From positions 1 through 33,713 of IMG/VR virus record IMGVR_UViG_3300035698_008689: a stretch of DNA of 33,713 nt; one strand, 5' to 3'. Below, piece after piece: positions 6,125 to 13,246 of the stretch; the first letter of the stretch is position 1, and each line of letters opens with the position of its first letter. The position numbers and the translations under genes are program-made. Source of the stretch: a virus. The notes beneath the pieces were generated by a model. It was not told the DNA's origin, made no database searches, and worked only from the letters and a program-made list of their open reading frames with translations.

Positions 6125-6468
6125 CTAATTGGAAAAAAAAAATAATAAAAGATACAGATGGAAACATTTTAGATATTAATGTTGATGGTAGTATTAATGT
6201 TGTAGCAACAGCTACGGGTTTAGATATTAGAGATTTAGATTCAGCTACAGATAGTGTTGAGGTCAAACAGACAACGGCAACAAACCTAAACGCAAACGTA
6301 AGTGCAACTGATTTAGATATTAGAGATTTAACCGATGCAACAGGAGTTTTAATGGCTAACTTTGACGCAAGTAAGACAGTAGGTACAATGGAAATAAACA
6401 CTCCATTCAGTGAAGGTTTAACAGTCGTTGTATCTGGAACTCCAAAAATGACAATAGTATACGAATAG
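6121..6468 (+). CDS. Small fibre-type protein with two LDIRDL repeats
   Basis: This encodes 115 aa. ATG 6121 is preceded by GGTGG and overlaps the previous gene's stop by 4 nt; the frame also extends to a TTG at 6109 inside that gene. Two repeats are visible, TATGLDIRDLDSATDSVEV and SATDLDIRDLTDATGVL, matching the one in the gene at 4256. The protein ends with a beta module (EGLTVVVSGTPKMTIVYE) typical of phage fibre proteins. The two LDIRDL proteins flanking the LamG protein suggest all three assemble together. Function is inferred from motif and context. Confidence 0.65.
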   Translation: MTNWKKKIIKDTDGNILDINVDGSINVVATATGLDIRDLDSATDSVEVKQTTATNLNANVSATDLDIRDLTDATGVLMANFDASKTVGTMEINTPFSEGLTVVVSGTPKMTIVYE

Positions 6469-6474
6469 GGAGAA

Positions 6475-6492
6475 AATTATATTTATATAATA
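6475..6492 (+). promoter_or_regulatory. Archaeal TATA-type promoter before the 331-aa structural gene
   Basis: AATTATATTTATATAATA is a variant of the shared box. It sits just after the stop of the gene at 6121 and about 53 nt before the next start. An AT-only stretch around 6503-6515 is in the expected transcription-start region. Confidence 0.6.
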
Positions 6493-6544
6493 TGATTAAA
6501 TAAATAATATATCATATTTTATAAAACTCGAGGTGAATAAAGAT

Positions 6545-7540
6545 ATGACAATTTTAACAGGAAAAGTTGAAGTTCCTAAATCTGTACCAGGAGTCCAAGC
6601 GACACTTGCAGTAACGATAGCAGGAGTAACAACATCAGGAAACGCAGTAGTAAATATTGCAGAAAATAATAATTTAACAGACACAAGAAGACCACCACAA
6701 TTCTACGGAGTATGTACATCTAATACACTGACAATTAACAGTTTATTACCTGAATTATACGAAGCAACATACGTAAATTACGTTGTTGATACAGATGGAA
6801 CTGGTGTAGTTGGAGATTTAGTATACCAAGGTGTATGGGATTGTTCAACAACAGCATATCCAACATCACCAGCAAAAGGTAACTATTGGATTTGTTCAGT
6901 TGGAGGAACCATTTCAGGTGTTGTTTACACAGCCAGCGATTGGTTAGTATACAACGGAACAACTTGGGATAAAATTGACAACACAGATTTTGTAACAAGC
7001 GTTCAAGCAAAAGTAGGTGCAGTTGTTTTAACATCAACAGTAACCGATCCAGGACATGTACACGCAGCAACAGTAACAGATACAGGACATACACACAGTG
7101 GAATGTCAGTTCTATCAATGGGTAGAATTACCGGAGTATTAGGTGCAGCAACTGATTATATGTCAGGTGCAATTGGTGCAGCAGACACAACCGAATATTC
7201 AATTGTAGTTCCAACAGATTGTGTAGCAGAAGCAATGTATGGAAATCTTGCAATTGCTCCCGGTGGAGCAGATACAGTAGTTGTAACACTTAGAGTCAAT
7301 GGTGTAGATAGCCTTAACACATTTACAATTTCAGCAGCAGACACAACCGGAAATGATATTACAAATCACATTGCATTAACAGCAGGAGATGTAATTTCAG
7401 TTTCAGCAGTATCAAGTGCAGGAACAGCAGATGGATTAAGCGTATCACTAGCAATATTAGCAGACACAAGCTCAGATGCAACAGGAATCACAGCAGCAGC
7501 AGATTCCGGAGTAACAGGAGTAACAACAGTTATATCATAG
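6545..7540 (+). CDS. Abundant beta-rich structural protein with GHxH motifs
   Basis: This encodes 331 aa. ATG 6545 is used with GGTGA at 6532-6536. Residues about 90-147 form a known fibre module: YQGVWDCSTTAYPTSPAKG, then YWICSV, then ASDWLVYNGTTWDKID. DFVTSVQAKVGAVVLTS follows. Two GHxH motifs lie at H171/H173 and H182/H184; similar histidine pairs in T4 short-tail-fibre-type proteins bind metal ions on the trimer axis. The last 150 residues are a Val/Ala/Thr-rich beta domain. Codons are ACA/GCA/GGA-rich as in the capsid gene, it has its own promoter, and a hairpin with T-tract follows, so it is probably made in many copies. It is perhaps a head fibre or decoration trimer; the location on the particle is inference. 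Confidence 0.7.
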   Translation: MTILTGKVEVPKSVPGVQATLAVTIAGVTTSGNAVVNIAENNNLTDTRRPPQFYGVCTSNTLTINSLLPELYEATYVNYVVDTDGTGVVGDLVYQGVWDCSTTAYPTSPAKGNYWICSVGGTISGVVYTASDWLVYNGTTWDKIDNTDFVTSVQAKVGAVVLTSTVTDPGHVHAATVTDTGHTHSGMSVLSMGRITGVLGAATDYMSGAIGAADTTEYSIVVPTDCVAEAMYGNLAIAPGGADTVVVTLRVNGVDSLNTFTISAADTTGNDITNHIALTAGDVISVSAVSSAGTADGLSVSLAILADTSSDATGITAAADSGVTGVTTVIS

Positions 7541-7560
7541 AGGAATTTATTCCTTTATTT
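7541..7560 (+). terminator. Short hairpin plus T-rich tract
   Basis: AGGAA (7541-7545) and TTCCT (7550-7554) form a 5-bp stem with loop TTTA, followed by a T-rich run. It is weaker than the element at 3481 but sits directly after the stop of another gene with highly expressed codon style. Confidence 0.5.
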
Positions 7561-7583
7561 TATAAGAATGTAGGTGATTATTA

Positions 7584-8720
7584 ATGGTGAAAATTATAGA
7601 ATATGTAAATCCCGATGTATCGGAAAACGAAATAACTTACTTAGCTGTTAATTTAGCTGTTAATACTGCCACATTGACCGTTGAAAACACGGCAGACTTT
7701 TTAGATAATGATTATATTATTATCGAATCAGTCGGATATGAACAAGCAGAGATGAAACAAATTCAGACAATTACTGAACCTGATACAATATTATTAACAG
7801 GTAATGTTTCATTTGCTCATTCTATTTCAAAACCTATCAGGAAAACTTTCTTTAATCAAATGAGATTACATCGAAGTACTGATGGCGAAACATATACAAT
7901 GGTCGATACTAAAGAAATCGATTGGCAAGATAAATACAACAAAACAACATTTGAAGACCTAACAGGTACAGATGCTTATTATTATAAAATAGAATATTAT
8001 AATTCTACAAACTTAGCTTCAGAATTTAGCGATCCAATCAAGACAATCACTCAGCCTGGATTCATAACAGTTGAAGAGTTTAAAATGATGACAGGAATTA
8101 AAGCAGCAGATGCATTGCTTGAAATGGACATTAGATATGGCGCAGAACAAATTACAATAAAAATGTACACAGATAGATGTTTACAGACCGGTGAGCAAGA
8201 AACCCAATTTTATTTGGAGCCTGATACATTAGAATTTGCAGATATTAATTACGATCTTGAAATAACCAAAGATGACATCGTTGCATATGAAACAGATGAA
8301 GATGGTGTTAAAACATATATTACAACTAATATAACTTCAGTTGACAAGGATAGACACATTGTAACTTTCAATCGGACATACCCAAGCGACAATCATACTT
8401 TATTTATTGAATACAAATTAACATACAGGAAAATCGCAGATATGAAACAATCAATTAAAAAATTAAATATGTTATATGCATCTGTAGAATTTTTTAATAC
8501 ATTACCATTGAGGAGAATGCAACGTGGAATCGGTGGTTGGTCAATCAACGGCGTTTCTATGGACTTTCAAGGTAGCGAAATTAGATCCATAATAGAAGAA
8601 AATGAAAAGAAAATTAAGTTATTGCTTTCATCCTTAGAAAGAGTTTACACAAGAAGGACGAGAATTGGCGAAGCACCAAGAACATTTTACAATTCAAGAT
8701 ATAGATATTTTCCACAATAG
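7584..8720 (+). CDS. Head-tail connector (gp6-like) with N-terminal beta modules
   Basis: This encodes 378 aa starting at ATG 7584 behind GGTGATTATTA. The C-terminal half resembles HK97 gp6/SPP1 gp15-type connectors, which form a ring under the portal: FITVEEFKMMTGIKAAD and the helix ALLEMDIRYGAEQITIKMY open it (about 160-200), and a long helix with a basic end closes it. N-terminal residues about 18-90 form a beta module often found in such proteins (TATLTVENTADFLDNDYIII). Residues about 88-154 look like a fibronectin type III domain (LHRSTDGETYTMV, DAYYYKIEYYN). Connectors in many phages are only 100-150 aa, so this is a connector carrying surface-facing domains. It is followed by the stopper and tail-completion genes. 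Confidence 0.7.
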   Translation: MVKIIEYVNPDVSENEITYLAVNLAVNTATLTVENTADFLDNDYIIIESVGYEQAEMKQIQTITEPDTILLTGNVSFAHSISKPIRKTFFNQMRLHRSTDGETYTMVDTKEIDWQDKYNKTTFEDLTGTDAYYYKIEYYNSTNLASEFSDPIKTITQPGFITVEEFKMMTGIKAADALLEMDIRYGAEQITIKMYTDRCLQTGEQETQFYLEPDTLEFADINYDLEITKDDIVAYETDEDGVKTYITTNITSVDKDRHIVTFNRTYPSDNHTLFIEYKLTYRKIADMKQSIKKLNMLYASVEFFNTLPLRRMQRGIGGWSINGVSMDFQGSEIRSIIEENEKKIKLLLSSLERVYTRRTRIGEAPRTFYNSRYRYFPQ

Positions 8721-8729
8721 GTGTATATA

Positions 8730-9137
8730 ATGAATGAATACTTTGATGAAGACTCAGACTATGACATAAACGATGTGCGTGAAGACTTTGAATATATTTG
8801 GAAAAAGAATATTGTTCAAGTTGATTTGGTTAGACAGACGACTCCTCAAGCTGGAGATTATTTCTCATCAACAGAAGACGAAGGACAAGTTACTTTCAAG
8901 TTATGGGCAAATATCCAAGGTATTTCTTCCGACCAATATAAACAAGCAGTCCAAGGTATCATCACACCAGACGCACAATTACACGTTTATGTCAAGTGGG
9001 ATGAGAACATCGAGAATTTGGATATCATTAAATTCAGCGATTGGTACTATCGGATTAAAAATTACAACAAATCGATGTATGATGGTCAATTTGCATTCAT
9101 AGATTTCGATATATATCGTATTGATAGGGTGATTTAG
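8730..9137 (+). CDS. Head-closure (stopper) protein
   Basis: This encodes 135 aa. ATG 8730 is preferred to the in-frame GTG at 8721, which is part of the AGGTG site. The C-terminal half has the pattern of SPP1 gp16-type head-closure proteins: a beta barrel ending with an IIKFSDWYYRIKNYNKSM-type segment and a final strand (FAFIDFDIYRIDR). The N-terminus is very acidic. Location between connector and tail-completion genes matches the usual neck gene order. Sequence support is moderate because this family diverges strongly. Confidence 0.65.
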   Translation: MNEYFDEDSDYDINDVREDFEYIWKKNIVQVDLVRQTTPQAGDYFSSTEDEGQVTFKLWANIQGISSDQYKQAVQGIITPDAQLHVYVKWDENIENLDIIKFSDWYYRIKNYNKSMYDGQFAFIDFDIYRIDRVI

Positions 9138-9138
9138 T

Positions 9139-9645
9139 ATAGAGGCAATCGATTTTTTTGATGCCGAGAAACTAGGCCACAGTATATTCAAGGCACTTAC
9201 TGCTGTTTATGTAGGTGAGCTTATCAGAAGAACACCTTCTAAGACAGGCTTCCATAGTGAACAATGGGACTCCTACAAGAATGGTAATTTCAGTTACACT
9301 ATTTTTAATCCTTATGGGGATATTATCATTTTTCTAGAAGAAAGAACCAAGCCACATATTATTAGACCTAAAAATAAAAAGTTTCTTAGGTTTCAAATAG
9401 ACGAAGAGCCTAAGTTTCGGAACAAAAAAGAAACTCAGTTATTTAGGAAACATAAAATGATATGGTTTTATGGAAAAAATAAGAAACCTGTTTTAGGATA
9501 TGCCAAACAAGGAACACTTTATTTTTGTTTTGCTAAAAAAGTAAATCATCCTGGATTTAAAGGCCAGCATTTTATTTCTGATATCTTCTCAAGTGATAAA
9601 TTATTCGATAAATTCGAGTCATTAATTTGGAATGCAATCAAATAA
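9139..9645 (+). CDS. Tail-completion protein (HK97 gp10-like); AUA start
   Basis: This encodes 168 aa. No ATG, GTG or TTG occurs in frame between the upstream stop at 9130 and codon 107 (ATG 9457). The frame opens with ATA at 9139, 6 nt after GGTGA (9128-9132). The part before 9457 holds the family signature of HK97 gp10-type proteins: RRTPSKTGF near the start, FLEERTKPHIIRPKNKKFL in the middle, and later VNHPGFKGQHFISDIF, so the long form must be real. This family joins the neck and tail and may help set the first tail rings. It lies exactly where that gene is expected. The start is a rare codon with good ribosome-binding support. Confidence 0.8.
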   Translation: MEAIDFFDAEKLGHSIFKALTAVYVGELIRRTPSKTGFHSEQWDSYKNGNFSYTIFNPYGDIIIFLEERTKPHIIRPKNKKFLRFQIDEEPKFRNKKETQLFRKHKMIWFYGKNKKPVLGYAKQGTLYFCFAKKVNHPGFKGQHFISDIFSSDKLFDKFESLIWNAIK

Positions 9646-9646
9646 T

Positions 9647-9661
9647 AATTATATTTAAATA
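9647..9661 (+). promoter_or_regulatory. Archaeal TATA-type promoter before the tail operon
   Basis: AATTATATTTAAATA matches the shared box and follows the tail-completion stop codon. Transcripts starting about 25-30 nt downstream would have a leader of about 55 nt, including the hairpin at 9682-9703. Confidence 0.65.
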
Positions 9662-9681
9662 AAAGAAATTAATTAATATTA

Positions 9682-9703
9682 TTAAGCATAAGGACTTGCT
9701 TAA
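9682..9703 (+). promoter_or_regulatory. Leader stem-loop before the tail operon
   Basis: TTAAGCA and TGCTTAA form a 7-bp stem with an 8-nt loop (TAAGGACT). It lies between the promoter box and the start at 9737, and no T-run follows. The loop contains AAGGA, which resembles a partial Shine-Dalgarno sequence. The gene's own site appears to be GGAG at 9724-9727. Confidence 0.45.
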
Positions 9704-9736
9704 AACATTCACATCCAAACGACTGGAGTAGATCAC

Positions 9737-10378
9737 ATGACTATTGTTAAGAAAGCGACCAATCACGATACTTTTGCACCAATGCAAGCACTATATAATT
9801 TAATAAATACTAAGGTCGAAGATATTAATGCAGTACGTAAAGCGTATGCAACGACTGCAAAAAAACAATGGATCTATCCAGCAGAACCACTTTCTAACGA
9901 TGAATTATATCCGAGAATTGGATTGATTCAAGGGCAATTAAGATTCGAAGAATATGGAGCAGGTCAATATGTAGATACTTCTAGAGATATTTCAAATAAT
10001 GCGACTTCTATTAATTTTGCTAAGGTCGCAATCTTACCAGTGACAGTTGGACTTTTTATAAAAAATAACCAACAACACGAAGTGGATTATTACGATGGGG
10101 TTGCTCATAAAATCAAAAACTCATTACAAGCTGATTATCTAGGATTCAAGATTGCTAAATACTTAGAGATGTATAGACCTGATTATTTCATTTCAGCTGG
10201 TATGGACATCAGAATTAATTCTGTTGGTAATACGTACGACAATAATGACTATACAATCGCAAAAAACATTGATGTAGAAATATCTTTATTATCCAAATGG
10301 GAAATCGATTTAATAGATCCTTCCTCAACTGTTGGAATCATTGAAAACATTAACTTAGACATAGACGTAGATAGGTGA
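9737..10378 (+). CDS. Probable tail terminator protein
   Basis: This encodes 213 aa, starting at ATG 9737 with GGAGTAGATC upstream. It lies between the tail-completion protein and the sheath, where contractile-tail viruses place the terminator that caps tube and sheath and docks the tail on the head. Visible segments include an N-terminal helix (FAPMQALYNLINTKVEDI), a strand pair (SINFAKVAILPVTVGLFI), a helical section (DGVAHKIKNSLQADYL) and a closing strand region (NIDVEISLLSKWEIDL), consistent with the alpha/beta fold of terminators. There is no decisive motif, so assignment rests mainly on gene order and size. Confidence 0.55.
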   Translation: MTIVKKATNHDTFAPMQALYNLINTKVEDINAVRKAYATTAKKQWIYPAEPLSNDELYPRIGLIQGQLRFEEYGAGQYVDTSRDISNNATSINFAKVAILPVTVGLFIKNNQQHEVDYYDGVAHKIKNSLQADYLGFKIAKYLEMYRPDYFISAGMDIRINSVGNTYDNNDYTIAKNIDVEISLLSKWEIDLIDPSSTVGIIENINLDIDVDR

Positions 10379-10385
10379 AAAAAAT

Positions 10386-10565
10386 ATGGCTAAAAAGAAT
10401 ATTAATAAGAAACAGATTGTCAAAAAGATGCGAGAAGTGTTTAAAGCGACAGAATGGGCAATCATGAAAGAATTAGATTATCATTTATTCATATATTATG
10501 ATAATGAATTAATCACAGAAGCAGAATTTGAAAAATTAAACATAAAAATTAGAGGTGAACAATAA
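10386..10565 (+). CDS. Small basic protein of unknown function
   Basis: This encodes 59 aa. ATG 10386 follows AGGTGA, which overlaps the previous stop codon, and the gene ends by sharing one base with the sheath start (TAATG). The N-terminus is Lys-rich (MAKKNINKKQIVKKMREVF) and the C-terminal half looks like a small folded unit (DYHLFIYYDNELITEAEFEKL). Tight packing and good ribosome-binding context support it as real. It may be translationally coupled to the sheath. No family is recognised. Confidence 0.7.
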   Translation: MAKKNINKKQIVKKMREVFKATEWAIMKELDYHLFIYYDNELITEAEFEKLNIKIRGEQ

Positions 10566-11983
10566 TGGTTTACAATCCAAGAATTGACATTCAAGTTCAA
10601 GAAAACTTGACATTAACAACTCCTGGTGGACCTGCAGTTATTGCTCTAATGGGTACAGCACAATGGGGAGCAATCGATGAAGTTCAGACTTTTTCATCAT
10701 ATGCAAACTTATTGAATTATTATAAAGCAGACTCTTCACTTTTAACATTAGTAAAAGGTGCAGACATTGCATATAATAACGGTGCTTACGTCATTAAAGC
10801 AGTTAGAGTAGGACATACAGGTTATGCAAAAGCTACAAAAGATTTTGCAGGTGGAGCAGCAGCAGTTTCCGACGCTATCGCATTCGATGGTTTATATCAC
10901 GGAACATACGGAAACAATATATTAGTAACAGTTTTAACAAAAGGCTCAGGTAGAACAATCACAGCAACTGATGGAGTCATTTCTGAAACATTTACTAATA
11001 ATAATGATGCTAATGGTTATGTCACAAACGCAGCAATAGGAACAGCAATAAACGGAAACTCACAATTAATATCCGCAACAATTGCATCAGGAAGCGAAGC
11101 TGCTAATTTAATAGACGCAATCACAGCAACAGCATTAGTAAGTGGATCAGACGGAACAACAAGTATTGCATTCTCCGACTTCACAACATCATTCGATTCA
11201 ACATTAAATCTGGAAACTTATGATTTATTATTAATACCTGGACAAAGTACAGATTCCGATCACACATCAATGGTTGCAAAATTAAATACAAGGGCAACAA
11301 ATGAAAAGAAATTCTCTATGTATTTCACAGGTGTAACAGCTGAAGAAGCAATTTCAGTACAGAAAGCGAGAGCAGCAGCAGGATCAAGATTAGTTTTATG
11401 TTCTCCGAGTATGCAATACACACCATCATACAGTTCAGTTGAAGTTGTTATGGACGGAAGTTATTTAGCATGTGCGGTTGCTGGAAAGGTCGCTTCACAA
11501 GATTTAGAAGTTGCAGTAACTAGAAAAGTATTATCTGTCTCAGATTTAATAGTTCTAACAGCATCATCTAAAAAATATTACAACGCTGGAGAATTAGAAG
11601 AATTACTTGGAGCAGGAATCCTACCAGTCAGCTTAATCAATGGTTCATTGAAAGTCGCTAGAGGTGTTACAAGGAATACAGATAAAACTTCAATATACTA
11701 CGAAATAACAATCCAAAGAATCGTAGATTATGTAAAAGCACAAGTAGAAGAAAAGCTTGATGGTTTCTTAGGAGATCCAAATTTAGGAAGAATAAGAAAT
11801 GTTATGGCGAGAGAAGTAGATGGATTATTACATCAAGACACTTTAGATGAAATAATTGTAGATTATCAGCCAACAGAAGTTGTAGAAGGAGTTAGTCCAG
11901 ATACAGTTCTTGTGAACATGATAATTCAACCAACATTTAGTATAAATTTCATTAACGTTACACTAAGCGTTAATAGGTTATAG
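10565..11983 (+). CDS. Contractile tail sheath protein
   Basis: This 472-aa protein is clearly a tail sheath, the outer layer that contracts to drive the tube through the host envelope. The N-terminus has TTPGGPAVIALMGTAQWG, the typical opening in which the viral tail meets standing pressure from the baseplate end. A variable outer domain follows (about 100-280). The conserved C-terminal part has YYNAGELEELLGAGILPV, ARGVTRNTDKTSIYYEIT, then IQRIVDYVKAQVEE, and a final strand (FSINFINVTLSVNRL). The C-terminal strand that links neighbouring subunits appears intact. It starts at ATG 10565 behind GAGGTGAAC. The tube gene follows 12 nt later. Confidence 0.93.
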   Translation: MVYNPRIDIQVQENLTLTTPGGPAVIALMGTAQWGAIDEVQTFSSYANLLNYYKADSSLLTLVKGADIAYNNGAYVIKAVRVGHTGYAKATKDFAGGAAAVSDAIAFDGLYHGTYGNNILVTVLTKGSGRTITATDGVISETFTNNNDANGYVTNAAIGTAINGNSQLISATIASGSEAANLIDAITATALVSGSDGTTSIAFSDFTTSFDSTLNLETYDLLLIPGQSTDSDHTSMVAKLNTRATNEKKFSMYFTGVTAEEAISVQKARAAAGSRLVLCSPSMQYTPSYSSVEVVMDGSYLACAVAGKVASQDLEVAVTRKVLSVSDLIVLTASSKKYYNAGELEELLGAGILPVSLINGSLKVARGVTRNTDKTSIYYEITIQRIVDYVKAQVEEKLDGFLGDPNLGRIRNVMAREVDGLLHQDTLDEIIVDYQPTEVVEGVSPDTVLVNMIIQPTFSINFINVTLSVNRL

Positions 11984-11995
11984 AGGTGAATAGAA

Positions 11996-12400
11996 ATGGT
12001 AAATCAAAGAATTAGTCTTAAAGACATAGATGTTTCTATAAATGGAGTAATAATTGGTGGAGCAGAAGAATTAAGTTGCACAATCGCAAGAGATAATGCT
12101 AAAGCACTTGAAGGTGGAAGTTATATGCCAGCAGAAATCGTAGCTGGAGCATTTGATATTTCAGGAAGCATGACAAGAGCTTTTGTAGATGTCGATTTGT
12201 TAAATCAATTAATGCCACAAACAGCAATCGCTGCAAGTGTAACAATAACAGGTTCAATTAATAACGGAAAAACTCCATTAAGAAATATGTCTATATATGG
12301 AGCAGTATTCGACAGCGTAGCTATTGAGGGTTTAGGATTAACAGATTATGCTAAAAATCCAATGCCATTCAAAGCAACTGGTTGGAAATTTTCTAAATAA
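11996..12400 (+). CDS. Tail tube protein
   Basis: This encodes 134 aa starting at ATG 11996 after GAGGTGAATAGAA. It directly follows the sheath gene, as the tube gene does in contractile tails. The sequence has the beta-barrel pattern of tube proteins: an N-terminal LKDIDVSINGVIIGGAEELS hairpin, a central FDISGSMTRAF strand, and a C-terminal SVAIEGLGLTDYAKNPMPF followed by a closing strand. Dozens of hexameric rings form the tube, so high expression is expected; codon style and the following hairpin plus T-tract fit that. Confidence 0.88.
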   Translation: MVNQRISLKDIDVSINGVIIGGAEELSCTIARDNAKALEGGSYMPAEIVAGAFDISGSMTRAFVDVDLLNQLMPQTAIAASVTITGSINNGKTPLRNMSIYGAVFDSVAIEGLGLTDYAKNPMPFKATGWKFSK

Positions 12401-12414
12401 TTTCCTTCCTTTTT
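12384..12414 (+). terminator. Hairpin plus T-tract after the tube gene
   Basis: GGAAATT (12384-12390) and AATTTCC (12399-12405) form a 7-bp stem around an 8-nt loop containing the end of the tube gene, then TTCC and five T residues (12410-12414). It probably attenuates transcription from sheath and tube into the lower-copy baseplate genes. Confidence 0.6.
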
Positions 12415-12444
12415 ATTATTTGCGAGATGCAAAAAGGTGAGAAC

Positions 12445-12654
12445 ATGAGATTAGTAATGGATGCAAAAAGACACAAACAAGTATTTAGATTAAATATTGC
12501 AGAATTTAAAAAAGGCGATTGGTTAAAAGAAATTCCAATTTCCGATTTATTAGAAGTAACATACAAAAACGATCATTTGACTATCAATAATGCGATATTA
12601 TTGAAGACAAAAAATTTCGAGAAGAAAGATGGAGAAGATTCAAATGCAAAATAA
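12445..12654 (+). CDS. Small protein between tube and tail chaperones
   Basis: This encodes 69 aa. ATG 12445 has GGTGA 4 nt upstream; an in-frame ATG at 12427 precedes that site and is less likely. The protein is basic at the start and end with a central beta part (ISDLLEVTYKNDHLTINNAI). It overlaps the next gene by 26 nt. Its position before the chaperone pair suggests a tail assembly role, but no family is recognised. Confidence 0.65.
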   Translation: MRLVMDAKRHKQVFRLNIAEFKKGDWLKEIPISDLLEVTYKNDHLTINNAILLKTKNFEKKDGEDSNAK

Positions 12655-13042
12655 AACAACAGTACCAAAACCACACGATGAAGAAGTTCCTAAAATAGTA
12701 GAAAGTTTTGAGGACGCAGAAGTAGTAGAAGAAGAAAAACCACAATTCCCACATTGGATGAAAGAATTACCAAGTGGCGAATATTCAGTACAAACAAAAG
12801 ACGGCGAATTTATATTCGCAGAACTTAATTACGATGATATTAGATCAATCAGGAAAAGACTGACTGCAAACGGCAGGAAAAAAGTTGAAGGAGATGTTCT
12901 CTCTGCAGCTATGATATCAAAAGGTTTAACCAATAGATCAATGGGTGAACTAGATATTTTAGAGCTTAAAGGTTCTACAGTTATGAGATTACTAAACGCA
13001 GCTAATAAGTTATATAGTCTTGATGATTTTTTACAAAGTTGA
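12629..13042 (+). CDS. Tail assembly chaperone, short form (gpG-like)
   Basis: This encodes 137 aa. The gene overlaps its predecessor; a start at ATG 12644 with GGAGAAG upstream is an alternative. An acidic, disordered N-terminus (about 1-40) leads into a compact domain (about 45-135) with IRKRLTANGRKKVEGDVLSA, and the protein ends YSLDDFLQS. Tail assembly chaperones are encoded just before the tape measure and bind it before tube polymerisation. The same place, size and downstream overlapping ORF are seen here, together with a T TTT TTA slippery heptamer 6 nt before the stop. Assignment comes from context and frameshift architecture rather than sequence similarity. Confidence 0.75.
   Translation: MEKIQMQNKTTVPKPHDEEVPKIVESFEDAEVVEEEKPQFPHWMKELPSGEYSVQTKDGEFIFAELNYDDIRSIRKRLTANGRKKVEGDVLSAAMISKGLTNRSMGELDILELKGSTVMRLLNAANKLYSLDDFLQS
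13027..13033 (+). promoter_or_regulatory. Predicted -1 ribosomal frameshift site (T TTT TTA)
   Basis: In the frame of the gene at 12629 the codons read GAT TTT TTA CAA AGT TGA, giving the canonical X XXY YYZ heptamer T TTT TTA in phase. A -1 slip continues ACA AAG TTG AAA in the frame of the gene at 13039 without a stop, yielding a fusion of about 204 aa (135 + 69). An 8-bp stem (13038-13045 with 13106-13113) begins 4 nt downstream and might stimulate slippage. Confidence 0.72.
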
Positions 13043-13242
13043 AAGACCTCATTGAATATAACCGATATATCGAAGAAATCGAAAAGGATGTGAAGAAAAG
13101 TATAACTTTCAACATTTCTTTGCGATGGAATATCGATATTGAGGTCGTTGAAAGTTGGAGTCTTTCTAAAATAAAAAAACATTATTCGGCTTTGATGTAT
13201 GAAATAGAAAAACAAAAAAGATCGATAAAAGATCGAAAGTGA
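13039..13242 (+). CDS. Tail assembly chaperone extension (T part of a G-T fusion)
   Basis: This encodes 67 aa if started at TTG 13039, which overlaps the preceding stop, but it is more likely read as the extension of the previous gene after -1 frameshifting, adding 69 residues. The product is helical and highly charged (YNRYIEEIEKDVKKSI, SLSKIKKHYSALMYEIEKQK), as expected for the tape-measure-binding T domain. The phase relation is exactly -1 and no good ribosome binding site precedes the TTG. The tape measure gene begins 4 nt after its stop. Confidence 0.72.
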   Translation: MKDLIEYNRYIEEIEKDVKKSITFNISLRWNIDIEVVESWSLSKIKKHYSALMYEIEKQKRSIKDRK

Positions 13243-13246
13243 TACT

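Noticed and set aside
8773-9102. Second reading frame within the stopper gene
   Set aside because: It is out of frame with the stopper, has no binding site and its product lacks any recognisable pattern.
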